DNA of 64,000 bases from NCBI GenBank assembly GCA_910588495.1, contig CAJUPU010000015.1:1-64000 (forward strand), in the 5' to 3' direction. This document shows positions 33,084 to 40,495 of the stretch, one piece after another. Each line of letters starts with the position of its first letter. Position 1 is the first letter of the stretch. The DNA comes from an uncultured Oscillospiraceae bacterium. GTDB taxonomy: Bacteria; Bacillota; Clostridia; Oscillospirales; Oscillospiraceae. The notes under the pieces were generated by a model. The model ran no database searches. It saw only the letters and a program-made list of their open reading frames with translations, and was not told the origin of the DNA. The translations under genes and the position numbers were made by a program.

Positions 33084-34145
33084 ATGTCAAATCCCCACAT
33101 CCGCAACGGCCGCCTCACCCTGCGCCCCATCGCGCCCGCCCCATCGCTGGGCTTCCCCCTGCCCCGGTCCGCCCCGCCCGCCCATTCCGGCGTCACGCTG
33201 GCGCGCTGGCTGGAGCTGTGGATGGAGCGGGAGATCGAGCCCGTCCGGGCGGCCACCACCATCAACGGCTACGACAGCATCATCCGCAACCACATCCGCC
33301 CGGCCCTGGGCCGGGTGCGGCTGGCGGACCTGACCCCGTCGCTGATCGAGGGCTATTACCAGTGGCTGGCCAGCGAAAAGGCGCTGTCCGCCAACACCAT
33401 CCGCAAGCACCACGTCCTGCTCCACACCGCCCTGAAGTCCGCCTTCCGCCAGGGGGTGGTGGCCGGCAATCCCCTCCAGCGGACCACGCCCCCCCGGGCC
33501 ACCGCGGTGGAGGTGGCCTATTACACCCCCACCCGCCTGGGCCAGCTCCTCCGGGCGGTGCGGGGGGACCCGCTGGAGGTCCCCGTCCACCTGGCCTGCT
33601 TTTTGGGGCTGCGCCGCAGCGAGATCATGGGCCTGCGCTGGCGGGACGTGGACCTGTGCTCCGGCCAGCTCTGCGTGCGCTGGGTGCGCACCACGGTGGG
33701 CTCCCGGGTGGTGGAAAAGACCCCAAAGACCTCGGACAGCTGCCGCACCTTGTCCATCGCCGCCCTGGCCGAGCTGGTGGACCTGCTCCGGGAGCTCCAG
33801 GCCCGGCGCATCCGGGACGGTATGCCCTGCGGGCCGGACAACTTCCTGCTGCTGGACAGCCTGGGCCAGCCCCTCCACCCCAACCTCATGTCCACCGCCT
33901 TCGCCAACTTCATCCGCAGCCACGAGCTGGCCCCCATCACCTTCCACGGCCTGCGCCACACCTTTGCCAGCATGGCCAACAGCGCCCGGGTGCCCATGTA
34001 CCAGATCAGCCGGGCCATGGGCCACGCCAGCCCCACCATCACCCAGCGCATCTACACCCACCTGTTCGACCAGACCCACGGGGAGGTGCTGGCGGCGGTG
34101 GCGGACATCGTCAAAGCGGGCTCCACACCCCTCACTTCCGCCTGA
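33084..34145 (+). CDS. tyrosine recombinase, phage-integrase family (solitary)
   Basis: 353 residues. After a proline-rich start an SAM-like N-terminal arm/core-binding domain (about 38-125) precedes the catalytic domain. Catalytic residues visible: Arg177/178 in GLRRSEIMGL, His288 and Arg291 in FHGLRHTF, the GH of MGHASPTIT, and nucleophile Tyr324 in RIYTHLF. No excisionase, phage or conjugation genes are near, and I found no obvious att sites. The last seven codons and the stop lie inside an intergenic repeat. It could be a remnant integrase or a domesticated recombinase. Confidence 0.9.
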   Translation: MSNPHIRNGRLTLRPIAPAPSLGFPLPRSAPPAHSGVTLARWLELWMEREIEPVRAATTINGYDSIIRNHIRPALGRVRLADLTPSLIEGYYQWLASEKALSANTIRKHHVLLHTALKSAFRQGVVAGNPLQRTTPPRATAVEVAYYTPTRLGQLLRAVRGDPLEVPVHLACFLGLRRSEIMGLRWRDVDLCSGQLCVRWVRTTVGSRVVEKTPKTSDSCRTLSIAALAELVDLLRELQARRIRDGMPCGPDNFLLLDSLGQPLHPNLMSTAFANFIRSHELAPITFHGLRHTFASMANSARVPMYQISRAMGHASPTITQRIYTHLFDQTHGEVLAAVADIVKAGSTPLTSA

Positions 34146-34281
34146 CGGCGAAAGCTCGCTCGTTCCGCCGCCTTTCCTCTCCCCACAAAGGCCAGGACCG
34201 CCTTTGCGGGGCCCCCTTTTGGCGGGCTCCACACCCCTCACTTCCGCCTGACGGCGAAAGCTCGCTCGTTCCGCCGCCTTT
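34116..34281. repeat. 60-bp direct repeats at and after the integrase stop
   Basis: GCGGGCTCCACACCCCTCAC and the following 40 bases up to CCGCCGCCTTT occur at 34116-34175 and again at 34222-34281, without mismatch that I can see. The unit includes GGCGAAAGCTCGCTCGTTCC, the same block as in the infA/rpmJ spacer element. The first copy supplies the integrase stop codon. Confidence 0.85.
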
Positions 34282-34365
34282 GCGGGGCCTCCGATCCGGC
34301 GGGCTCCTCCAAGGCCCCCGCGGCTCCGACCCCGCCGTCCTCGCCCCCGCGTAGGGCACGGGGCG

Positions 34366-34394
34366 CAAAAAAGAGACGCGCCTTCCGGCGCGCT
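34366..34394 (-). terminator. terminator after the histidine-kinase-like gene
   Basis: On the minus strand a GCGCGCC/GGCGCG hairpin with GGAA loop is followed by TCTCTTTTTTG. It lies about a dozen bases after the stop at 34407. Confidence 0.65.
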
Positions 34395-34406
34395 CCCAAG
34401 CCGTTT

Positions 34407-35192
34407 TTACTTGTCCCCGGGCCCGAAGGCTTCCACGGGCAGAAGGTCGCTCAGGGCGATCAGCTCCTCGCCGAAGCCCCCCCGGTCCCAGACGATCTCC
34501 GGGGTGCGGCAGACCGTCCCCCCCGGCGTGCCCAGCGGGATGGACACCGTCACCCGCAGCCCCTTTCCCGGGGCGCAGTCGGCCACCAGCGTTCCGCCGT
34601 GGAGATCCGCCACCCGCCGGGCGATGGCCGCTCCCACCCCGCCTTTGTGCCAGTCGGGGACGCCGCCCTCCTCGCCGGAGAACAGGCGGCTGAGCCGCTC
34701 CGGATCCACCCCCGGCCCGTCGTCCTCCACGGTGAACACCGCCCGCCGGCCCTGCTCCGCCAGGGTGAGGGACACATGCCCCCCCGCCTTGGCCGCGTTG
34801 GACACCAGCTCCATCAGCATCTGGCGGATGAGCCCCTGGTCCGCCAGGGCGCCCACCCACTCCGGCGCGCTCACCCTCAGCTCCACCCCGGCGAAGGCCA
34901 GCAGCTGCCCCAGCCGCTCCCCCAGCTCCCGGGTGAGCTGGGCCAGATCGATAAGGGCGTTCTCCAGCCGGACCGGGCCGTCCTCTCCGCCCAGCCGTCC
35001 GCTCAGCTCCAGCCGCCCCACGATGCGCAGCATACGGCAGACGCTCTGGTCCAGCGCCGCCAGATATTGGCGGCTCCTCGCGTCCGTGGCCGTGCGCTCC
35101 AGCGCCTGGGCCGCCGCCGTCACCTGGGCCAGCTGCACGCGCAGCGCCGCCGCCGTCCGGGCCGCCCCCTGGTCGATGTTCCCTGTGTCCAT
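34407..35192 (-). CDS. histidine-kinase-like ATPase without a clear phospho-acceptor
   Basis: The 261-residue protein has a complete HATPase_c domain (about 95-220): N box LVSNAAKAG, G1 VEDDGPGVD, F-box region and G2 GGVGAAIARRVADLHGG. The N-terminal part (1-90) is helical like a DHp dimer but I see no H-E/D-x-x-R/P motif, so autophosphorylation is doubtful. It has no transmembrane segment and no response regulator beside it. It could be a cytosolic kinase using an unusual site or an anti-sigma-like ATPase. ATG 35192 follows GGAGG. Confidence 0.75.
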   Translation of the reverse strand: MDTGNIDQGAARTAAALRVQLAQVTAAAQALERTATDARSRQYLAALDQSVCRMLRIVGRLELSGRLGGEDGPVRLENALIDLAQLTRELGERLGQLLAFAGVELRVSAPEWVGALADQGLIRQMLMELVSNAAKAGGHVSLTLAEQGRRAVFTVEDDGPGVDPERLSRLFSGEEGGVPDWHKGGVGAAIARRVADLHGGTLVADCAPGKGLRVTVSIPLGTPGGTVCRTPEIVWDRGGFGEELIALSDLLPVEAFGPGDK

Positions 35193-35416
35193 GTTCCCGC
35201 CCTCCTTTCGTCCCTATGTCTATGTTATGCCGATCGGCCCCGGTCTCTCCTGGGAATGACTTCCGCCCGCTGTGTCGAATCCTGTCGGACTTTGTCGAAT
35301 TTCACCCATTGTAACAGATCCGGCCCGGTTTGGCAAGGAGAAGTCGGCGTCGGCCGTGTTGGAAAGTTTTCCCTCCCGCTCTGTTTTTTGGGTCCCGCCC
35401 CAGCAAGTCCCAGACC

Positions 35417-35452
35417 AAAAAAGCGCCCGGAGCCTTAAGCTCCGGGCGCTTT
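35417..35452 (-). terminator. terminator after the Mrp gene
   Basis: Palindromic AAGCGCCCGGAGC and GCTCCGGGCGCTT with T6 on the minus-strand side, seven bases after the stop. The spacer beyond (35193-35416) has TGTCGAAT twice (35273-35280, 35296-35303) and no gene. Confidence 0.8.
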
Positions 35453-35458
35453 CCCCGT

Positions 35459-36283
35459 TCACGCTTCGTCCAGGCGGCGGGCCACCTCCGCCATGGGGTT
35501 GGGCTCATAGCTCTCCACCCGCCCCTCGTCCACCGCCCGGGCCAGCTCCGGGTCGATTGGCAGCTTGGCCAGCACCGGCAGGGACAGCTCCTTCCCCAGC
35601 GCGTCGATGGTGCTGGGGCCGAATACGGGGTGCTCCCCGCCGCAGCCGGGGCAGCGGAAGAAGGAATAGTTCTCCACCAGCCCCAGCACGGGCACGTCCA
35701 GCATCTCCGCCATGCGCACCGCCTTGGTGACGATCATGCCCACCAGGGCCTGGGGGGCGGTGACCACGACGGCGCCGTCCACCGGCAGGGACTGGAACAC
35801 GGTGAGGGGCACGTCCCCCGTCCCGGGCGGCATATCCACGAACAGGTAATCCAGCTCGCCCCACACCACGTCGGTCCAGAACTGCTCCACCGCCCCGGCG
35901 ATCACGGGGCCCCGCCACACCACCGGATCGGTCTCCCGCTCGATCAGCAGGTTCAGGCTCATCAGCTTGACGCCCCCCTGGGTGACGGCGGGGAGGATGC
36001 CGTCCTCGTCCCCCAGGGCCCGCCGGTGGATGTTGAACGCCTGGGGCACCGACGGCCCGGTGATGTCCGCGTCCAGCACGCCCACCTTCCTGCCCCGCTT
36101 GGCCATGGCCGCGGCCAGGGTGCAGGTGACGGCGGACTTGCCCACGCCCCCCTTGCCGCTGACCACGGCGATCACCTTTTTGATGTGGGAGCGGGCGTTG
36201 GCGGGCTTGCGCAGATCCTGGGGGCCGGTGCGCTGTGCGCAGCTCTCGCCGCAGGAAGAGCAGTCATGGGTACATTCGCTCAT
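35459..36283 (-). CDS. Mrp/NBP35-family P-loop ATPase (Fe-S carrier)
   Basis: I place the start at ATG 36283 because two earlier in-frame ATGs lack a usable ribosome-site spacing. The product (274 residues) opens MSECTHDCSSCGESC, a cysteine cluster seen in NBP35-like proteins. The deviant Walker A is GKGGVGKSA (about 46-54), switch I/II regions and DMPPGTGD follow, and the C-terminal CPGCGG (CxxC) is the bridging Fe-S site. Mrp proteins deliver Fe-S clusters to apo-proteins in the cytosol; several Fe-S flavoenzymes are encoded nearby. Confidence 0.9.
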   Translation of the reverse strand: MSECTHDCSSCGESCAQRTGPQDLRKPANARSHIKKVIAVVSGKGGVGKSAVTCTLAAAMAKRGRKVGVLDADITGPSVPQAFNIHRRALGDEDGILPAVTQGGVKLMSLNLLIERETDPVVWRGPVIAGAVEQFWTDVVWGELDYLFVDMPPGTGDVPLTVFQSLPVDGAVVVTAPQALVGMIVTKAVRMAEMLDVPVLGLVENYSFFRCPGCGGEHPVFGPSTIDALGKELSLPVLAKLPIDPELARAVDEGRVESYEPNPMAEVARRLDEA

Positions 36284-36351
36284 CTTTTCATACATCTCCT
36301 TGCCTTGCCGGCGCATAATATGGTCCGGTAAAAAAATTTTTCGCAGCTACC

Positions 36352-36402
36352 TTGACAGGCGAAGTATCTCGTGGTATAGTATGCTCACAAAGTTACTTCG
36401 CC
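36352..36402 (+). promoter_or_regulatory. padR promoter with overlapping dyad operator
   Basis: TTGACA (36352-36357), 17 bases, TATAGT (36375-36380) is a near-consensus promoter. GGCGAAGTA (36358-36366) and its exact complement TACTTCGCC (36394-36402) flank the -10, centred near 36380. A second pair, AAGTATCTCGTGG and ACGAGGTATCTCC, overlaps it as a direct/inverted mix. PadR proteins bind such dyads, so autorepression is likely. Confidence 0.75.
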
Positions 36403-36475
36403 TAACGAGGTATCTCCTTTGGCCGGGCGCCGCCGCGCCCGCCGATCAACAGCCCCACCAGGAAGGGAGGACGTC

Positions 36476-36817
36476 ATGTCGATCACTGCGGACACCCTGC
36501 GCGGCCACACGGACACCATCATCTTAGCACAATTGATGCGCGGGGACAACTACGGTTATGAGATCAACAAACATATCCTGGAGTGCACCCAAGGGGAGTA
36601 TGGCTTCAAGGAGGCCACCCTATACACCGCGTTCAAGCGGCTGGAGCAGGCCGGATACATCACCTCCTATTGGGGGGACGACGGCCCGGGGGCCAGGCGG
36701 CGGTATTATTCCGTCACCCCGGCGGGCCGGGAGCGGTGGGCCCAGGCCCGCCGGGAGTGGGAGGACACCCGCACTTTGCTGGACGCGCTGACTTCAGTGG
36801 AGGAGGAACGAGCATGA
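36476..36817 (+). CDS. PadR-family transcriptional regulator
   Basis: 113 residues from ATG 36476 (GGGAGG upstream). The PadR winged helix is clear: ILAQLMRGDNYGYEINKHI, then EATLYTAFKRLEQAGYITS and YYSVTPAGRERW. A short C-terminal dimerisation helix follows. It heads a three-gene operon with an adhesin-like protein and PspC; PadR/HAAS/PspC modules usually respond to envelope stress. The stop overlaps the next start (ATGA). Confidence 0.93.
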   Translation: MSITADTLRGHTDTIILAQLMRGDNYGYEINKHILECTQGEYGFKEATLYTAFKRLEQAGYITSYWGDDGPGARRRYYSVTPAGRERWAQARREWEDTRTLLDALTSVEEERA

Positions 36818-38259
36818 TGGATGAGATGAAACGCAGATTCACCGCCGCGGTGGCGGCCCGGCTGGCCGCCGCCCCGCCGTCCACCGCCAAGGACGAGGTG
36901 GTGGAGGAGCTGTCCGACAACCTGTACCGCCGCTACCTGGACATGACCGGGGCGGGGATGGACGGGGAGGCCGCCTTCCGCCGGGCCATGGACGATTTGG
37001 GGGACGTGGACGAGCTGCTGGGCTACCTGCGGGAGGCGGAGGGGCCGTCGGGTCCCCACAGCGAGCTGGACGCCATCCTGGCCGGCGTGTCGGAGGCGTG
37101 CAACGCCGCCATCGACCAGGCCAAGGGCGCCCTCAAGCTGGCCAAGGAGGCCCTCCAGCGCCGCACCACCGTAGAGAAGGACAACAGCCGGGTGCGCGTC
37201 CACTTCAACACCCACCCGGACGCCCCCCAGGCCCCCTCGGACGGCCCCCGCCCCGACGGCTGGGAATTCGACGCCGAGCTGGACACCGGCGAGGGCCGGT
37301 TCTTCGCCGGGGCGGGCCCCAGGGAGCGGCGGGACGCGGTATACGGCTTCGGCTACGACAAGGCCCGGGGCGGCTTCTTCGCCCAGTGGGGCCAGCCCCA
37401 GGGCCGTCAGACCAGGGACCCCCAGGCCCCCGGCGGAGAGGACGGCGGGCCCTGCCCCGTGGGCGCGCTGAAGGACCTGAGGGGCATCCAGGTGCACACC
37501 GCCGCCGGGGACGTGGCCATCCAGGTCTCGGAGGCCCCGGACGCCGGGGTGAACATCGACGGCGATGTGGACGATCTGGACGTGACCTGCTCCGCCGACG
37601 GGGTGCTCACCATCCGGGAGGGGCGCACCGCCTCCTCCTCCTTCTTCTCCCGCCGGGGGTTCCGCTCCGCCGACGTGAAGCTGTCCCTCCCCCGCCGCCG
37701 CTGGGAGACGATCGAGGTCACCACCGCCAGCGGCGACGTGTCCATCGGCCGGGACGGGCTGGACGCGGAACGGCTGGCCGTCAGGACCGCCAGCGGCGAC
37801 CTGGAGTGCCGCCTGCTGGCCTGCGACCGGCTGGAGTTCCGCTCCGCCAGCGGCGATCTGGACCTGAAGGGCGCCTGCGGTCGGCTGTACGCCGAGACCA
37901 TGAGCGGCGACATCTCCTTGGACGGCCAGGTGGAGGACGCGGTGCTGAAGTCCGCCAGCGGGGACATCTCCCTGGAGGGCCAGATCCGCCGCGCCCGGGG
38001 GACCTCCCTCAGCGGCGATGTCAGCGTGGACAGCGCGGTGCTGCCCGAGGCCATGGACCTGTCCTCCAAGTCCGGGGACTGCCAGGCCCGCCTGCCCGAC
38101 GCCGGGCCCTTCACCCTGCGCTGCGCCACCGTCAGCGGGGACACGGACTTCGCCTTCCCCTTCCGGTTCGAGGGGGACGCGGCCATCTACGGCGACGGCA
38201 CGGGGCCCGCCTACTCCATGACCACCGTCAGCGGCGATGTGTCGGTGGAGCGGCGCTGA
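36814..38259 (+). CDS. HAAS/DUF1700-like domain plus DUF4097 beta-repeat protein
   Basis: ATG 36814 overlaps the padR stop and has GGAGGAGG seven bases before it. Residues 1-80 are a helical HAAS-type domain (FRRAMDDLGDVDELLGYLRE), the usual partner of PadR regulators. Residues about 215-481 are a DUF4097 right-handed beta structure: at least eight strands carry an (A/L/M/V)SGD motif at intervals of about 22-25 residues. There is no signal peptide or membrane helix, so it may stay cytosolic and bind the PadR/PspC system. Function is unknown. Confidence 0.85.
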   Translation: MMDEMKRRFTAAVAARLAAAPPSTAKDEVVEELSDNLYRRYLDMTGAGMDGEAAFRRAMDDLGDVDELLGYLREAEGPSGPHSELDAILAGVSEACNAAIDQAKGALKLAKEALQRRTTVEKDNSRVRVHFNTHPDAPQAPSDGPRPDGWEFDAELDTGEGRFFAGAGPRERRDAVYGFGYDKARGGFFAQWGQPQGRQTRDPQAPGGEDGGPCPVGALKDLRGIQVHTAAGDVAIQVSEAPDAGVNIDGDVDDLDVTCSADGVLTIREGRTASSSFFSRRGFRSADVKLSLPRRRWETIEVTTASGDVSIGRDGLDAERLAVRTASGDLECRLLACDRLEFRSASGDLDLKGACGRLYAETMSGDISLDGQVEDAVLKSASGDISLEGQIRRARGTSLSGDVSVDSAVLPEAMDLSSKSGDCQARLPDAGPFTLRCATVSGDTDFAFPFRFEGDAAIYGDGTGPAYSMTTVSGDVSVERR

Positions 38260-38351
38260 GGAAATTTACAAAAAATTATGCTTTGGATCAGGCTGTCTAA
38301 AGCTTTTCCCCGCATACTGATACCAGTGATTTTGGAAAGGAGCTGTCTTTC

Positions 38352-38537
38352 ATGAAGAGATTGTATCGCACCACCGGCGCCGACGCCATGATCTGCGGCG
38401 TGTGCGGAGGCATCGCCCGTTACTTCAATGTCGATCCCACCGTCGTGCGGGTGGCCACCGTCCTGCTGGTGGTCCCCGGGGGCATGTCCCTGTGGGTATA
38501 TATCATCGCCGCCCTGATAATGCCGAAAGAGTACTGA
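38352..38537 (+). CDS. PspC-domain membrane protein
   Basis: 61 residues: MKRLYRTTGADAMICGVCGG, then IARYFNVDPTVVRVATVLL and a single membrane helix ending in LIMPKEY. This is the complete small PspC fold. AAAGGAG is well spaced before ATG 38352. As third gene after padR it probably belongs to the same envelope-stress unit. Confidence 0.93.
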   Translation: MKRLYRTTGADAMICGVCGGIARYFNVDPTVVRVATVLLVVPGGMSLWVYIIAALIMPKEY

Positions 38538-38539
38538 CC

Positions 38540-38714
38540 CCCCCGCAGCCCCTATGGGGCCCCCGCAAAGCCGTGCTTTGTGGGGAGAGGAGAAGCAAGG
38601 GAGCCAGCGCGGTTTTCGCCAAAGGCGGAAACAGAGCGAGCGGACTTTGCTCCGACGAGGACCGGCAGGCGATGCCCGGCCGGGGACCGTCCGAGCCCCG
38701 CCGGACACGCAGAG
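38540..38714. repeat. intergenic repeat element (inverted copy)
   Basis: The space 38538-38844 has no gene. On the complement it reads GGACGGTCC, CGTCGGAGCAAAGTCCGC, TTTCCGCCTTTGGCGAAA and TTGCTTCTCCTCTCCCCAC followed by a GCAAAGC/GCTTTGC-type stem, the same block order as the elements at 17580 and 30600. It lies next to the terminator at 38715. Confidence 0.6.
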
Positions 38715-38743
38715 AAACGCCCCCGCCGTGCGGCGGGGGCGTT
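38715..38743. terminator. bidirectional terminator between pspC and the glycerol genes
   Basis: AAACGCCCCCGCC and GGCGGGGGCGTTT, 13-bp stem with a four-base loop. Confidence 0.75.
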
Positions 38744-38844
38744 TGCTGTCCTGGTCCGCGCTCAAAAGCCCTGCCAGACGGCCTCAGCGCACATCTTCAA
38801 AGCTGAGACCGCCGATCTGGACCCTCTTCGCGGCCGTGGGGCCT

Positions 38845-39210
38845 TTACTTGGCGGGCACGTTCTTGGTGGCCACGATGTCCACCCCGGTGCCGCACACAT
38901 CGGCCAGCACCACCTGGCCGATGGTCACCGGGGCCTCCAGCTCGATGTGCTGGATGGCCTTCACGCACTCGAAGATCTTGCCCTTGGGGATGTCGTTGGC
39001 GGTCTTGACGGAGGCCATGGCCAGCCTGCCCCCCTTCACCTTCACCGTGCTGGTGACGATGCGGGTGGGGTCGGTGAGCTCCTTCTTGGCGTAGGCCTCG
39101 CCCCGGGGGCAGGTGTTGCCGGTGACGGTCTTGACCTCGCCGCCCTCCATGGCGACGGTGAGCGGGCAGCCCAGCGGGCAGTTGATGCAGATCAGATTCT
39201 TCTCTTCCAT
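38845..39210 (-). CDS. DUF1667 protein, partner of GlpA/GlpB-like flavoproteins
   Basis: 121 residues with CINCPLGCPL (residues 8-17) and CPRGEAYA (about 33-41), the four-cysteine pattern of DUF1667 proteins, which probably bind an Fe-S cluster or zinc. A conserved CGTGVDIVATKNV ends the protein. In Clostridia and Spirochaetes this gene follows a GlpA-like and a pyridine-nucleotide flavoprotein gene and may replace GlpC as electron-transfer subunit. Three bases after the upstream stop, so co-translated. Confidence 0.88.
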   Translation of the reverse strand: MEEKNLICINCPLGCPLTVAMEGGEVKTVTGNTCPRGEAYAKKELTDPTRIVTSTVKVKGGRLAMASVKTANDIPKGKIFECVKAIQHIELEAPVTIGQVVLADVCGTGVDIVATKNVPAK

Positions 39211-39214
39211 GGTC

Positions 39215-40480
39215 TTACACCTCCTCCAGAGTCACGGTGATGCCTTGGGCCTCGGGATGGTCTGTGAGCAGGCTGGTCTTGAGGACCACCGTCTCCATCT
39301 CGCCGGGGGCCAGCACCGGGCGCTTGCGGCTGAAGATGCAGGTGTCGCCCGCGTACACCGCCACCTTCTTGTCCTTGTACACGTTGCCCACCCGGAAGCG
39401 CAGGGTGACGGTGTCCCCCGCCGCGCCGGGCCGGACGGCCACGGGCACGGTGTAGCGCACGCCGTTTTCGCACTTGATGGGCAGGGCCTTATGCTCCTGG
39501 CTCTTGCAGCCCGCGGCGATGTAGTCGGCGGCGTGGCGGCCGGCGGCCCCCGCCTCCTCGGACACGTAGTCCACCAGGTCGTGGACGTGGAGCACGTTGC
39601 CTGCGGCGAACACGCCGGGGATGCTGGTCTCCAGGCTCTCGTTGACGGTGGGGCCGTTGGTGATGGGATTGAGCTCCACCCCGGCGGACCGGCTCAGCTC
39701 GTTCTCCGGGATCAGGCCGCAGGAGAGCAGCAGGGTGTCGCACTCATAGCGCTCTTCCGTGCCGGGGATGGGCCGGTTGCGCTCGTCCACCTGGGCGATG
39801 GTGATGGCCTCCACCCGCTTCTTGCCCTCGATGTCCACCACGGTGTGGCTCAGCTTCAGGGGGATGCCGTAGTCGTCCAGGCACTGGACGATGTTCCGCT
39901 TCAGACCGCCGGAGTAGGGCATGAGCTCGGCCACCACCTGGACCTGGGCCCCCTCCAGGGTCATGCGGCGGGCCATGATCAGGCCGATGTCGCCGGAGCC
40001 CAGGATGACCACCTTGCGCCCGGGCAGATAGCCCTCCATGTTCACCAGCCGCTGGGCGGTGCCGGCGGTGAAGATGCCCGCCGGGCGGTAGCCGGGGATG
40101 TTCAGCGCGCCCCGGGGCCGCTCCCGGCAGCCCATGGCCAGGATGACCGCCTTGGGATGGAGCTGGAACAGGCCGTCCTCCCGGTTCATGGCGGTGACGG
40201 TCTTGTCCGCCGCCAAGTCCAGCACCATGGTGTTCAGCTTATAGGGGATGCCCAGATCCTTCACCTGCTGGATGAACCGCCCGGCGTACTCGGGGCCGGT
40301 GAGCTCCTCCTTGAAGGTGTGCAGGCCGAAGCCGTTGTGGATGCACTGGTTCAGGATGCCGCCCAGCTCGTTGTCCCGCTCCAGGATCAGGATATCCTTG
40401 AGTCCCGCCTCGTGGGCGGCCACCGCCGCGGCCAGCCCCGCAGGGCCGCCGCCGATGATGACAAGTTCGTATTCTCTCAT
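39215..40480 (-). CDS. FAD/NAD(P)-dependent oxidoreductase of the glycerol-3-phosphate dehydrogenase complex
   Basis: 421 residues with an N-terminal FAD motif IIGGGPAGLAAAVAA, a second dinucleotide fold VVILGSGDIGLIMARRM (about 160-175) and GVFAAGNVLHVHDL closing the FAD site. It resembles thioredoxin-reductase-type enzymes found with DUF1667 and GlpA-like proteins. The likely job is to pass electrons from glycerol-3-phosphate oxidation to NAD(P) or an iron-sulfur acceptor. It is not orthologous to E. coli GlpB by layout. Confidence 0.87.
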   Translation of the reverse strand: MREYELVIIGGGPAGLAAAVAAHEAGLKDILILERDNELGGILNQCIHNGFGLHTFKEELTGPEYAGRFIQQVKDLGIPYKLNTMVLDLAADKTVTAMNREDGLFQLHPKAVILAMGCRERPRGALNIPGYRPAGIFTAGTAQRLVNMEGYLPGRKVVILGSGDIGLIMARRMTLEGAQVQVVAELMPYSGGLKRNIVQCLDDYGIPLKLSHTVVDIEGKKRVEAITIAQVDERNRPIPGTEERYECDTLLLSCGLIPENELSRSAGVELNPITNGPTVNESLETSIPGVFAAGNVLHVHDLVDYVSEEAGAAGRHAADYIAAGCKSQEHKALPIKCENGVRYTVPVAVRPGAAGDTVTLRFRVGNVYKDKKVAVYAGDTCIFSRKRPVLAPGEMETVVLKTSLLTDHPEAQGITVTLEEV

Positions 40481-40495
40481 GGTCTCAGCCCTCCC

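Noticed and set aside
33000..34400. Prophage or integrative element around the recombinase
   Set aside because: Only the recombinase is present; neighbours are housekeeping or chromosomal genes and no att-like repeats flank a segment.
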